64,000 bases of DNA from Paraburkholderia flava (lineage in GTDB: Bacteria; Pseudomonadota; Gammaproteobacteria; Burkholderiales; Burkholderiaceae): positions 1,148,496-1,212,495 of the forward strand of contig NZ_SMRO01000003.1 in NCBI RefSeq assembly GCF_004359985.1, given 5' to 3'. Numbering within the stretch: position 1 is the first letter of the stretch; the number at the start of each line of letters is the position of its first letter. Of this stretch, positions 45,917 through 54,184 are shown piece by piece. Position numbers and translations under genes: made by a program. The notes beneath the pieces were generated by a model. That model made no database searches. It saw only the letters and a program-made list of their open reading frames with translations, and was not told the origin of the DNA.

Positions 45917-46372
45917 TTATCGCTGCGTAGCGTGTAACGTCCGGGCCGGATTCGTCACGCGACTTTTGCGCGTCTTGTGTTCGCCGTGCGCAGCCACCCG
46001 AACGATCCGCTGAAACGTCGGGCATTCCATATGGCTCGGCGCGGGGCACGCGGCCACGTGCCGCAGACCGTCGCGCATCACGGTCAACGAGCGGATCGTT
46101 CGATCCAGTTCGTCCGCGCGCGCGACGAGTCGTTGCCGGTCGATATGCGGCTGTCCGTCCGGCCCGAACATCGACGCGATATCATCGAGCGAAAAACCGG
46201 CGGTGCGGCCGAGCGCGATCAACGCGAGCCGCTGCAGTACGCTGGCCGCGAACTGCCGCCGCAATCCGCGTCGGCCGCTCGACGCGATCAATCCTTTCTC
46301 TTCGTAGAACCGCAGTGTCGATGCGGGTACGCCGGATTGCTGTACGACTTCGGCAATGTCCAGATGTCTCAC
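45917..46372 (-). CDS. MerR-family transcriptional regulator
   Basis: 151 residues, GTG start (MRHLDIAEV). Helix-turn-helix: VVQQSGVPASTLRFYEEKGL and the wing after RRGLRRQF. The helical linker contains LGRTAGFSLDDIASM. The C-terminal region has Cys (AACPAPSHMECPTF), which may bind a metal or respond to redox. It is divergent from a methyltransferase gene. Confidence 0.88.
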   Translation of the reverse strand: MRHLDIAEVVQQSGVPASTLRFYEEKGLIASSGRRGLRRQFAASVLQRLALIALGRTAGFSLDDIASMFGPDGQPHIDRQRLVARADELDRTIRSLTVMRDGLRHVAACPAPSHMECPTFQRIVRVAAHGEHKTRKSRVTNPARTLHATQR

Positions 46373-46375
46373 GCG

Positions 46376-46397
46376 CTTGACCTCAAGTCGGCTTGAA
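46376..46397. promoter_or_regulatory. MerR/SoxR-like operator and promoter
   Basis: The dyad CTCAAG-TCGG-CTTGAA (46382-46397) lies directly after TTGACC (from 46378), which can serve as a -35 element. Nineteen bases then separate it from CACAGT. An over-long spacer holding an inverted repeat is typical of MerR-activated promoters. It faces the methyltransferase gene. Confidence 0.55.
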
Positions 46398-46441
46398 TCG
46401 GCACAGTGTAGTTTCGTTTATCGATTCAAGGAGAAAAAGCC

Positions 46442-47305
46442 ATGACGGAGACACAGCGTATCGACAACGGGCAGGCTGCCCTCTGGAACGGACCTTCTGC
46501 GCGCGCGTGGATCGGCTCGCAGACTGTGCTCGATGCGATGTTCAAACTGTTCGAGGATCTGCTCGTCGACGCGGTGCGCGACGGGCATGGTCGTCAGGTG
46601 CTCGACATCGGGTGCGGGACGGGGGCGACGACGCTCGCGCTTGCGCGGATGCTCGGCGAGCGTGGTCGGGTGGTCGGGGCGGACATCTCGGAGCCGATGA
46701 TCGCCGTCGCGCGGGAGCGTGCCGCGCACGAACACGCGGCCGCACAGTTCGTCTGCGCCGACGTGCAGGCCCATGCGTTCGAACCCGCCGCCTTCGACAC
46801 GATCGTGTCGCGCTTCGGCGTGATGTTCTTCGACGATCCGGTGCGTGCGTTCGCGAACCTGCGCGGCGCCGCCACCGACGACGCGACGCTTCGCGTGATC
46901 GCGTGGCGCGGTCCCGCCGACAACCCATTCATGACGACCGCCGAACGCGCGGCAGCACCGTTGCTACCCGATCTGCCGCCACGACGTCTGGACGGGCCAG
47001 GGCAGTTCGCGTTCGCGGACCGTGAACGCGTTCAGTCGATTCTCGATGCGAGCGGCTGGGCCGACATCGACGTCGTGCCGATCGATATCGAATGCACGCT
47101 GCCCGAGGCGGAACTGATCGGTTGCTTTACGCGGCTCGGGCCGCTCGGGCTGTTTCTTCAAAACGCGGACGAGCAAACGCGTACGCAGATCGTCGACACG
47201 GTTCGCGCGGCCTACGATCCTTATGTGCATGGCACCCAGGTGCGCTACAACGCCGCGTGCTGGATGATCGTCGCGCGTGCGTCGGCGAAGGCCCGGGTGT
47301 CGTAG
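46442..47305 (+). CDS. Class I SAM-dependent methyltransferase
   Basis: 287 residues; ATG after CAAGGAGAAAAAGCC. Motif I VLDIGCGTGATTLALARML, motif II acidic loop GADISEPMI, then ADVQAHAF and FDTIVSRFGVMFFDDP. It resembles UbiE/Methyltransf_25 proteins. The N-terminal QAALWNGPSARAWI is common in a Burkholderia group of unknown substrate. Divergent from the MerR gene, which probably activates it. Confidence 0.88.
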   Translation: MTETQRIDNGQAALWNGPSARAWIGSQTVLDAMFKLFEDLLVDAVRDGHGRQVLDIGCGTGATTLALARMLGERGRVVGADISEPMIAVARERAAHEHAAAQFVCADVQAHAFEPAAFDTIVSRFGVMFFDDPVRAFANLRGAATDDATLRVIAWRGPADNPFMTTAERAAAPLLPDLPPRRLDGPGQFAFADRERVQSILDASGWADIDVVPIDIECTLPEAELIGCFTRLGPLGLFLQNADEQTRTQIVDTVRAAYDPYVHGTQVRYNAACWMIVARASAKARVS

Positions 47306-47437
47306 CCCAGGTACCTGCGTACGGCGTGCGGGCTGTGCCACGCAGTTCGGCGCAGAAAGTACACGGTTTCAATTGATGGTCGAGCGGTGCGTCTACCGCC
47401 GCTGCGACGGCGCACCCGCTTGCCTGCACCGACCTAC

Positions 47438-47650
47438 TCACAGGTTCGTCGGATTGCCCGGATCGACCTTGCCCTTTTCAGCGGCGCGGGTCTGGTCGCC
47501 GAGGTCCTTGCGGTTTTCACCCTCGGTGATTTCAGCGTCGCCTTTCGCCTTCTTCGCGTCGTTGCGCGTCACGGTGCCGACGGCTTTGTCGACGACGCCC
47601 TTCAGTTCTTCCTTCAAGCCCTTGCGCTGATCTTCGTTCATCGCGGTCAT
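47438..47650 (-). CDS. CsbD-family stress protein
   Basis: 70 residues; a start at the second Met (MNEDQRKGLKEELKG) is equally plausible. Highly charged, Lys/Glu/Asp/Gly-rich, with LKGVVDKAVGTVTRNDAKKA and GDAEITEGENRKDLG, the CsbD layout of general stress proteins. Probably soluble and partly unfolded. Same strand as, and just downstream of, the next small gene. Confidence 0.85.
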   Translation of the reverse strand: MTAMNEDQRKGLKEELKGVVDKAVGTVTRNDAKKAKGDAEITEGENRKDLGDQTRAAEKGKVDPGNPTNL

Positions 47651-47668
47651 TGCTTCCTCCCTCGCGGG

Positions 47669-47962
47669 TCACGGTTCGGGGTTGCGCAGGTCCGCGGCGA
47701 CGATGCGCCGGCCCTGCTCGGCGGCGGCGGCGCGTGCTTCCTCGATCGTCGCAAAGCGGCCGATCTCGGGTGCGCCGGTGAACGGGTACAGCATCCGCCC
47801 GTCATGTTTGCGGACCACCTTCAGCACGCCGACGAAACGGCCGTCCGCGTGCGATTCTGCCGTCACCATGATGCGGTAGTCGTCGGTGGGCGTAGAGGCG
47901 TGTGCGCCTGCGGCGTCGGCTTGCGATCGGGTTCTCGGCACGCTTCCTCCGGCGGTGTCCAT
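47669..47962 (-). CDS. DUF6723-like small protein
   Basis: 97 residues. A low-complexity N-terminus of about 25 residues is followed by a compact beta-rich domain: DDYRIMVTAESHADGRFVGV, LKVVRKHDGRMLYPF, IGRFATIEEARAAAAEQGRR. This resembles the DUF6723 group of Burkholderiales; the name is from memory and tentative. It lies 18 bp upstream of the CsbD gene and is likely co-transcribed as a stress pair. Confidence 0.65.
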   Translation of the reverse strand: MDTAGGSVPRTRSQADAAGAHASTPTDDYRIMVTAESHADGRFVGVLKVVRKHDGRMLYPFTGAPEIGRFATIEEARAAAAEQGRRIVAADLRNPEP

Positions 47963-48236
47963 GGCATTGGCTTCCGGTGCTGTCGCACGTCGCGTGCCCG
48001 GAGGTGGAGGAGGTTTCCGTTGCAGTCGTTCGTGGTGCGGGTGGTACCTCGTCGTATACCCGCTTATTTCTCCTTCCCACCCCCACTCACGCGAACCTCA
48101 CGCGACAAACGCGGTCCATAACCGGGAGTCGTAACCTCGCTTCGAAGCTATCGGGGAAAGCGAGTGCGCCGTAGCGGTTGCGAATGACTCGAAAACAGAC
48201 TCCAATGCCGTATCTTTCATTCAAGGAAAAAAGACC

Positions 48237-48827
48237 ATGCGCCGACGTCAATTCATTGCGGGCAGCAGTGCAGTTATCGCGGCAGGGGGGCTCGCGCTGA
48301 CGGGCTGCACGACCACGCCGCTCGGCGCGGGCAACGCCGCCGCCGAAAACACGCAGAAGCGCGCGACGATCAACACCGGGATCGACGCGACGATGGAGCG
48401 TCTGTACAACTCGGTGCACGGCTCGCGCGAACTGATCGGCAAGGCGAGCGGCGTGCTGGTGTTCCCGCAGGTGATCGCGGCGGGCTTCTGGATCGGCGGG
48501 CAGTACGGAGAGGGCGCGCTGCGCGTGAACGGCCAGACCACCGCGTACTACAGCACGGTCGGCGGTTCGTTCGGGCTGCAGATCGGCGCGCAGTCGAAGG
48601 CGATCATTTTCGCGTTCATGAACCAGCAGGCGCTCGACAAATTCCTGCAGAGCCAGGGCTGGGCCGCCGGCGCGGACGCGACCGTCGCGCTCGTGAAGGT
48701 GGGCGCGAACGGCAACGTCGACACGTCGACCGCGATGAGTCCGATTGAAGCGTTCGTGCTGACGAACGCGGGGCTGATGGCCGGGGTCTCGCTCGAAGGC
48801 ACGAAGATCTCCCGGCTGGTCATCTGA
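48237..48827 (+). CDS. YSC84/SYLF-domain lipoprotein
   Basis: 196 residues. Lipoprotein signal MRRRQFIAGSSAVIAAGG followed by LALTGC, with Cys as lipidation site. The SYLF/YSC84 domain has GKASGVLVFPQVIAAGFWIG, QYGEGALRV, GGSFGLQIGAQSKAIIFAFM and TGKI-like features. These proteins bind phosphoinositide-like lipids or remodel membranes, and in bacteria they sit in the envelope. The ATG follows CAAGGAAAAAAGACC. Confidence 0.9.
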   Translation: MRRRQFIAGSSAVIAAGGLALTGCTTTPLGAGNAAAENTQKRATINTGIDATMERLYNSVHGSRELIGKASGVLVFPQVIAAGFWIGGQYGEGALRVNGQTTAYYSTVGGSFGLQIGAQSKAIIFAFMNQQALDKFLQSQGWAAGADATVALVKVGANGNVDTSTAMSPIEAFVLTNAGLMAGVSLEGTKISRLVI

Positions 48828-48833
48828 TAGCTG

Positions 48834-48867
48834 AATAAAAAGACGCGCGGCGGGCCACCGCCCGCGC
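48834..48867 (-). terminator. Terminator for the minus-strand LprI-like gene
   Basis: On the minus strand, GCGCGGGCGG-TGG-CCCGCCGCGC forms a slightly imperfect 10-bp stem followed by GTCTTTTTATT. It lies between the convergent SYLF and LprI-like genes, about 100 bp beyond the stop of the latter. Confidence 0.65.
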
Positions 48868-48970
48868 ACAACGGCCTGCGGCATCGCTTCGGTATGTCAG
48901 GCCATTGCGTCAGTAGCTGCGCGGGCAACCCGCCGCACGCGAGGAAACCGGTGAGAAACCGGCGAGGAAA

Positions 48971-49471
48971 CTAAGGCTTTTGCGCGCGGTCTGCCAGCAG
49001 GTCCGCCGCCTTGAGCTTCATGATCGCGTCCTTTGCGGACGTGTCGAGGTTCTGCGTCATGACGTCGGCTTTAAGCGCGTCCAGTTGCGCCTGCTTGCCC
49101 TGGTCGACGTCCGCCTGCAATTCGCCGATGCGGCGGTTGTACCAGTTCGCGACGCACGCCTTGTCCTTGCAGTTGTGCTGACGCCATTGCCACTGGTGAA
49201 TGCGGTCCGCTTCGAGCGCATCGCGGTCCGGCGTCACATCCTTTGCGTGCTGATAGACGGCGGCCAGCTTGTCGTCGAGCGACGACAGCGCCGGGTCACC
49301 GCACACGAGCTTTTCCGAACTCGACGCATTCTTCGGGCAATGGAAGCTTGCCGCCTGCGCGAGCGCGGAATAACCGCCCGCGCAGAGCATCGTCAGCAGC
49401 ATCGCGGCGCCGATGCCGGCGCGAGCGCGGCGCGCTTGCGCGAGAGTGTCGATGAGGGTTTTCGTCGTCAT
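48971..49471 (-). CDS. LprI-like (DUF1311) periplasmic protein
   Basis: 166 residues. A long N-terminal segment with a hydrophobic helix (GIGAAMLLTMLCAGGYSALA) is followed by AQAASFHCPK. The domain has four Cys (HCPKNASSSEKLVCGDPALS, NCKDKACVANWY) in the C..C..C..C pattern of LprI/DUF1311 proteins, some of which inhibit lysozyme. Helical and periplasmic. It ends 100 bp from a minus-strand terminator. Confidence 0.8.
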   Translation of the reverse strand: MTTKTLIDTLAQARRARAGIGAAMLLTMLCAGGYSALAQAASFHCPKNASSSEKLVCGDPALSSLDDKLAAVYQHAKDVTPDRDALEADRIHQWQWRQHNCKDKACVANWYNRRIGELQADVDQGKQAQLDALKADVMTQNLDTSAKDAIMKLKAADLLADRAQKP

Positions 49472-49520
49472 GCTGATCGCTCCGTTGAGTGTCTGAAACG
49501 CAGGTAAGAACAGGTAAGGG

Positions 49521-49667
49521 CTAGCGGCAACTCGTCGTGCAGGAGATGCTGTTCACGCCGATCGCGGTACCGATCAGCGTGCCCGCGAGAAACGTCTGCC
49601 ACGAGGTCGCGCAGCCCTGCAGGTTCAGCGCGCACGCGCACAGCAGAAAGACGATGGATCGCCGCAT
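49521..49667 (-). CDS. Predicted 48-residue lipoprotein
   Basis: Read directly from the minus strand. MRRSIVFLLCACALNLQGCA is a compact lipoprotein signal (basic start, hydrophobic stretch, lipobox LQGC with Cys19). The mature part TSWQTFLAGTLIGTAIGVNS then ends ISCTTSCR. The Gly-rich mature stretch resembles glycine-zipper lipoproteins. No strong ribosome-binding site. It precedes the LprI-like gene on the same strand by 49 bp. Confidence 0.6.
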   Translation of the reverse strand: MRRSIVFLLCACALNLQGCATSWQTFLAGTLIGTAIGVNSISCTTSCR

Positions 49668-49888
49668 GTGGTGTTGTCCCTCGTCCCGTTGTGCAGTCGC
49701 GCGGATGAGCCGTGTGCCTGGGGCCTGTGCGGCGGCAAGCGCGGGTCTCGTTGGGATCGAATTATCTCGACGCGAACGCGCCGGAATGCGACGAACAGCG
49801 CGCGATGTCCGCGTGCGCTTACACGGTCTTTCGGTTCGGAAGGAAGTGGTGGGGAATGCGAGATGCGCGTAAGGCGCGCGGTGGGCGC

Positions 49889-50260
49889 TTATGAATCTGA
49901 GAGGTCCGGCAGTTCTTCAATCGACCGGTAAACGGGCAGGCCGAGTTCGCGCGCGATGCGTTCGTCGGCGTCCGCGCCGCGCGACGCTCCGGCGATGCGT
50001 AGCACCGCATCGCAACGGCGGATCAACCGGTGTGCGACGGGGTAGAGAAACGTCTCGCTGATCGCGTCGCCGGGATGCGTCGAGCCAGCTGCCGCCGACA
50101 ACGGCAGCGCGACCCATTCGCCGATCATCGGCAGATGGCCGCGGCGGTAGACGTCGAGCGCAGCTGCTTCGAGACGATGCAGGTTCGCGGCGATGCGCGT
50201 GGTGTCGCCGTCCGTGCCGCTTCGATACGGGCCCGCGATCAGCACCAGTAGCGCGCTCAT
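49889..50260 (-). CDS. DUF4406/nucleoside 2-deoxyribosyltransferase-like protein
   Basis: 123 residues from MSALLVLIAGPYRSGTDGD; its ATG overlaps the Nudix stop (ATGA). The opening LIAGPYRSGT, then RRGHLPMIGEWVALPLS, CDAVLRIAGASRGADADERI and ARELGLPVYRSIEEL, match the nucleoside deoxyribosyltransferase-like fold of DUF4406. Family members are predicted to act on nucleosides or nucleotides. Coupled translation with a Nudix hydrolase supports a joint nucleotide-related role. Confidence 0.75.
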   Translation of the reverse strand: MSALLVLIAGPYRSGTDGDTTRIAANLHRLEAAALDVYRRGHLPMIGEWVALPLSAAAGSTHPGDAISETFLYPVAHRLIRRCDAVLRIAGASRGADADERIARELGLPVYRSIEELPDLSDS

Positions 50261-50883
50261 TCGGCACCTCGCGCATCGAGCCCGTGCAGCGCCGCGTACT
50301 GCAGAAGCATGATCGTCTTCGCATCGACGATCTCGCCGCGCTCGACAGCCTGCAACGCGTCGCGCAGCGGCATCTCGATCACCTCGATGTCTTCCCCTTC
50401 GTCGGCGAGCCCGCCACCGTGTCCGACCTTCGACGACGCATCGTATTCGCCGATGAAGAAGTACAGCTTCTCCGTGACCGAGCCGGGGCTCATGTACGCC
50501 TCGAACACCTTGCGTACGTCGCGCACGCGATAACCCGTTTCCTCTTCGGCCTCCGCACGGATGCGTTCCTCCGGCGACGCGTTGTCGAGCAACCCCGCCG
50601 CCGCTTCGATCATCATCCCGTCGTGCCCGTTGACGAACGCGGGCAGACGGAACTGCCGCGTCAACACGACTGTGCCGGCCGCGCGATCGATCAGCAGGAT
50701 CGTCGCGCCGTTGCCGCGATCGTAGGTCTCGCGCGTCTGGCGCTGCCACGTGCCGTCGCTGCGCAGGAAATCGAACGTGGTTTTCTTCAGCACGTACCAG
50801 TCGTCGGACAGCAGCGTCGTGTCGATAATGCGCACGCGTTCGTTCACGACATGGGATTCGGCAGGCGACATCGCTGGCTCCAT
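50257..50883 (-). CDS. Nudix hydrolase, NudK/ADP-ribose pyrophosphatase type
   Basis: 208 residues. Nudix box G-x5-E-x7-REUXEExGU is visible in degenerate form: GLLDNASPEERIRAEAEEET ending GYRV. Upstream, VVLTRQFRLPAFVNGHDGMM matches the NudK family, whose E. coli member hydrolyses GDP-mannose. FEAYMSPGSVTEKLYFFIGEY is the C-terminal family motif. The Arg before EAEEE of a perfect Nudix box is an Ala-Glu here, but the catalytic Glu pair is kept. Divergent from a DeoR-type regulator. Confidence 0.85.
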   Translation of the reverse strand: MEPAMSPAESHVVNERVRIIDTTLLSDDWYVLKKTTFDFLRSDGTWQRQTRETYDRGNGATILLIDRAAGTVVLTRQFRLPAFVNGHDGMMIEAAAGLLDNASPEERIRAEAEEETGYRVRDVRKVFEAYMSPGSVTEKLYFFIGEYDASSKVGHGGGLADEGEDIEVIEMPLRDALQAVERGEIVDAKTIMLLQYAALHGLDARGAE

Positions 50884-50906
50884 TCGACAGTTTCGAGCTG
50901 TGATGG

Positions 50907-50946
50907 TATCGTGCGATTTCGTGCAAAATCAAGAAAATTCGTGCAA
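50907..50946. promoter_or_regulatory. Three phased TCGTGCAA repeats between Nudix and DeoR genes
   Basis: Direct copies TATCGTGCGA (50907), TTTCGTGCAA (50917) and ATTCGTGCAA (50937) start 10 and 20 bp apart, so they lie on the same face of the helix. They end four bases before the DeoR-type ATG. DeoR-family repressors often bind clustered direct repeats, so this is a likely operator for both genes. Confidence 0.7.
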
Positions 50947-50950
50947 GCCC

Positions 50951-51706
50951 ATGTTGACCAGCCAACGTAAAAAAGCCATTCTTCAGGCACTCAAACGCGA
51001 CGGGCAGGTGCTCGCGAAACCGCTCGCCGAAACCTTCGGTGTGTCGGAAGACACGGTGCGGCGCGATCTGCGCGAGCTGGCCGCCGACGGCCGGTTGCAG
51101 CGCGTGCACGGCGGCGCGTTGCCGGCTTCGTCGGCGGATGCGCCGTTCGGCGAGCGGCAGCGCATCGAATCCGCAGCGAAGCGAGCCATCGGCAAGGCGG
51201 CGGCGGGGATGATCCGCGATGGGCAGGTGGTGATCGTCGATGGCGGTACGACGTCGGCGGAACTGGTGCGCCATCTGCCGCACGATCTGCGCGCGACGGT
51301 CGTCACGCACAGTCCGAGCGTCGCGGTTGCGCTAGTCGAGCATCCGTCCGTCGACGTGATCGTGATTGGCGGCCGGCTGTTCAAGCACTCGGTGGTGACG
51401 GTCGGCGCGGCGGCGGTCGAGGCCATGGCGCACATTCGCGCCGATCTCTACTTCATGGGCGTGACCGGCGTGCATCCGCGCGAAGGGCTCAGCACCGGCG
51501 ATCTCGAAGAGGCGTACGTGAAGCGCGCATTGGCCGCGCGTGCGGCGGAAACGGTGGTGCTCGCGTCGGCGGACAAGCTCAATGCAGCGTCAGCGTATGC
51601 GATCGGCGAGATCACGCTCGCACAGACGATCATCGTCGAGAAGGGGACGCCTGCGGCGTTGATCCGGCCGCTGGCGAAAGCGGGGTTGACGGTCGTGCGG
51701 GCTTGA
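50951..51706 (+). CDS. DeoR/GlpR-family transcriptional regulator
   Basis: 251 residues from MLTSQRKKAILQALKRDG; the longer upstream frame reads into the divergent gene and was rejected. DeoR helix-turn-helix: LAKPLAETFGVSEDTVRRDL followed by ELAADGRLQRVHGG. The DeoRC sugar-phosphate-binding domain has VIVDGGTTSAELVRHL, VIGGRLFKHSVVTVG and LASADKLNAASAYAIGE. No sugar operon follows, so its target is probably the divergent Nudix-DUF4406 pair and itself. Confidence 0.9.
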   Translation: MLTSQRKKAILQALKRDGQVLAKPLAETFGVSEDTVRRDLRELAADGRLQRVHGGALPASSADAPFGERQRIESAAKRAIGKAAAGMIRDGQVVIVDGGTTSAELVRHLPHDLRATVVTHSPSVAVALVEHPSVDVIVIGGRLFKHSVVTVGAAAVEAMAHIRADLYFMGVTGVHPREGLSTGDLEEAYVKRALAARAAETVVLASADKLNAASAYAIGEITLAQTIIVEKGTPAALIRPLAKAGLTVVRA

Positions 51707-51718
51707 GCGGGCCGCGCT

Positions 51719-52912
51719 TCAGTTTCCGTGCGAAGCGGAAGCGCGCGGCGATGACGTTTCGCTCGATCGTGTCGCTTCGTGTGCCGAGCGTGTCAACAGC
51801 CGGCGTCTGATATAGCGGTTCAACGGCTCCGCATAGAAGCGCGCGATCAACGCAGCGACGATCGCGGCGAGCACGAAAAACGCGGCCATCAGCAGCAGCT
51901 TGTCGTCGCCGGTTGTTGCACGCGGCGGATAGATCGTGCGCAGCGAGCCGAGCACGATCAGGTGAAACAGATACAGCTCGTAGCTGTGCCGCCCGAACCA
52001 TGCGGGTACTGCGCCGACTATCGTGCTGAGCGAAAAACGGCTACCTGTATGCGGTTTTTCGTCGAAAGCGCCGAGCATCAGAACAGCGGTACCGAGCGCC
52101 ATCGCCGTCACGCCGAATACGTTGGTCTCGCCGATCGGCCCAGACAGGTACAGCGGGATCATGCCGGTCAGCGCAACGAGCCGCAGCACCAGCGCGTGCC
52201 CGCGTTGCAGCGCGAGCCGCGTGTCGAGCAATGCAGCGCAGCAGCCGATCGCGATGCCGTCGAACGACGCGAAATACGCATAGAGAAAGCCGGCCTCGTC
52301 GCCCTGATGCGCATAGCGGTACAGCGGCCCGACGAAGACGATCAGTGTCCAGAACGCGAGCAGCGCGCGTTCGCTGCGCAGGATTCCGCCGAGCAGCGGG
52401 AACGACACGTAAAACACCTCTTCGACCGACAGCGACCACAGCACGCCGAGCGCGTAATTGAACCAGCCGTGATGGGCGATCAGCACGTTCATCCAGAACG
52501 TCAGCGATGCGAAGTTGACGAGCCAGAACGACAGCACGTCGTCATTCTCGGGCCGGTTCTGGAAAATCTCGATACCCGAGAACGCGAGCAGATTGACGAC
52601 GACGAGCAGCAGCACGAGGCACGGCAGGATGCGCGCGGCACGCAGCGTATAGAACGCGCGCGCATCGACGTCGCGCAGCGACGACCAGCGGCGCAGCGCA
52701 TTCGATGTGATCAGGTAGCCGGACACGACGAAGAACGCGGTGACGCCGTAGTTGCCGTTGCGCGCGATTGCCCGTACCGTGTCCCAGCCGAACGTGCTCG
52801 CGAGCCACGTGTCGCGCAGCGGGTAGGCGATGTTGAAGTGATGGAACAGCACGACGAGGATGGCGATGCCGCGGGTAACGTCGATCCGCTGACTGCGTCT
52901 TTCGTTGCTCAT
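51719..52912 (-). CDS. Acyltransferase 3 family membrane protein (OafA/YrhL-like)
   Basis: 397 residues from MSNERRSQRIDVTRGIAILV; the longer frame upstream is not family-like. VLFHHFNIAYPL holds the conserved His of acyltransferase-3 enzymes, and YGVTAFFVVSGYLITSNAL and WSLSVEEVFYVSFP follow. About ten membrane helices; no SGNH domain at the C-terminus. These enzymes O-acetylate surface polysaccharides or lipids. Convergent with the DeoR gene, 12 bp apart. Confidence 0.9.
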   Translation of the reverse strand: MSNERRSQRIDVTRGIAILVVLFHHFNIAYPLRDTWLASTFGWDTVRAIARNGNYGVTAFFVVSGYLITSNALRRWSSLRDVDARAFYTLRAARILPCLVLLLVVVNLLAFSGIEIFQNRPENDDVLSFWLVNFASLTFWMNVLIAHHGWFNYALGVLWSLSVEEVFYVSFPLLGGILRSERALLAFWTLIVFVGPLYRYAHQGDEAGFLYAYFASFDGIAIGCCAALLDTRLALQRGHALVLRLVALTGMIPLYLSGPIGETNVFGVTAMALGTAVLMLGAFDEKPHTGSRFSLSTIVGAVPAWFGRHSYELYLFHLIVLGSLRTIYPPRATTGDDKLLLMAAFFVLAAIVAALIARFYAEPLNRYIRRRLLTRSAHEATRSSETSSPRASASHGN

Positions 52913-53117
52913 GCGGTGGTTCGCGATCGAAGAAAAACAGACTGCGTGGCGTCGTGCTGACGGGCAAGCTACCGGTACGGGTAACGACGAAGCCTGTCCG
53001 GCGAGTGTAGCGGCTTTTCGCTGCGTAGCGGCCGGTTTACGACGAAGCGCATGAAGCGCACGGCGAGCGACCCGCCGATGCGACGAATGGACAGCGGCCC
53101 CGGATGGACTCCTCGTT

Positions 53118-53145
53118 AAGGACGAACGGCGCGCCGTCCTTTTTA
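53118..53145 (+). terminator. Orphan intrinsic terminator in a gene-poor stretch
   Basis: AAGGACG (53118-53124) pairs with CGTCCTT (53135-53141), with an inner GGCGCGCC, followed by TTTTT. It points to the plus strand, but no plus-strand gene lies upstream for 1.4 kb. The rest of 52,913-53,337 shows no gene I can support, although a short non-coding RNA ending here is possible. Confidence 0.5.
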
Positions 53146-53337
53146 AAGGCATTGCCGGGTCGATCCTTACCGATGCCGGTTCGTTCTTTGAATGGACCGA
53201 CGGGTATGCTAGATTGCCCTGCGCGTTCACGTAGGGTCGAGCGAGAATCAAGCGACAAGCGGGCAACAAGCGCGCGCGCAGCCAGCGCATGAATTGCTGT
53301 ATGAGTGTCATGCGGAAATACGCCAAGGGAGCGTGCC

Positions 53338-53703
53338 ATGTGGGTCATTGTGGTCGGTGTTGTCATCAACCTGCTTGTGTCTTACGAGGCGTATTCCAGT
53401 CTGCAGGAATTGCTGCAAATGCTGCCGGATTTGGGCGTAATGGTCGCGGGCAGCATGATCGTGGACATCACCACGTGTTTGCTGGTGTTTTTCTGTCTGC
53501 TTTCGATCGCTGGAATCTTCGTCATTCTCGCGGGGAAGAAAAAGCCTGGCGCGATCATGGTGATCGTCGGCTCGGTGATCACGCTGCCGATCGGACTGGT
53601 CGCAATCATCGGCGCGCGCAATCTGATCAAGTCGCTCGGCACCGATCTCGATGCACGCCGCAAGCTCGCGCCTCGCAACGGCGCGACGCCGCCGTCGGCG
53701 TGA
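53338..53703 (+). CDS. Small membrane protein, hypothetical
   Basis: 121 residues from MWVIVVGVVINLLVSYEAY, preceded by AAGGGAGCGTGCC. Three predicted membrane helices (residues about 1-17, 37-65, 72-92), then a basic tail RKLAPRNGATPPSA. The family is not recognised. It starts a two-gene unit: the next gene begins 22 bp after its stop. Confidence 0.7.
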   Translation: MWVIVVGVVINLLVSYEAYSSLQELLQMLPDLGVMVAGSMIVDITTCLLVFFCLLSIAGIFVILAGKKKPGAIMVIVGSVITLPIGLVAIIGARNLIKSLGTDLDARRKLAPRNGATPPSA

Positions 53704-53725
53704 GCTTTCACGACACAGAAAAACG

Positions 53726-54184
53726 ATGAGCGAAGAACCGGACCTGCAGGTATGCCGCGCAACGCGGCGCGCAACGTCGATGACGATCACCGGCACGGTG
53801 TTAATACTGCTGTCGGCCGCGCTGACCATCGCGCTGAACGATGCGCTGGGATTCGGCACGGCCGGCATGGCGGGTGTCGTGCTGATCGTGATGGGCGTCT
53901 GGAAGTCGCGCAATGCTTACGTGACCTTTCGCGCCGATCACTTCGAAACGAAGCTCGCGCCCGGCGCGAGCTGGCATGCGGTGCTTTACAGCGAGGTGAC
54001 GCGCGCCGAACTGAACGGCAAGAAGCTGCTGACGATCGACTATCGGCAGCACAACGTTGCCAGTACGGCGAAGCCGAAGCGCATCAAGATCCGCCTGACC
54101 GAAATGATCGACGACGAACGCGAAGCATGCGTCGCCGCGTTTCGCGCGCATTTGCCGCGAGGAGTGATGGTGGAGGTGCGCTGA
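53726..54184 (+). CDS. Membrane-associated hypothetical protein
   Basis: 152 residues from MSEEPDLQVCRATRR. Two membrane helices (about 22-37 and 42-58: TGTVLILLSAALTIAL, GTAGMAGVVLIVMGVW) precede a soluble beta-rich domain, VTFRADHFETKLAPGASWHA and YSEVTRAELNGKKLLTIDY, reminiscent of bacterial PH-like domains. Function unknown. Co-transcribed with the upstream membrane protein. Confidence 0.65.
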   Translation: MSEEPDLQVCRATRRATSMTITGTVLILLSAALTIALNDALGFGTAGMAGVVLIVMGVWKSRNAYVTFRADHFETKLAPGASWHAVLYSEVTRAELNGKKLLTIDYRQHNVASTAKPKRIKIRLTEMIDDEREACVAAFRAHLPRGVMVEVR

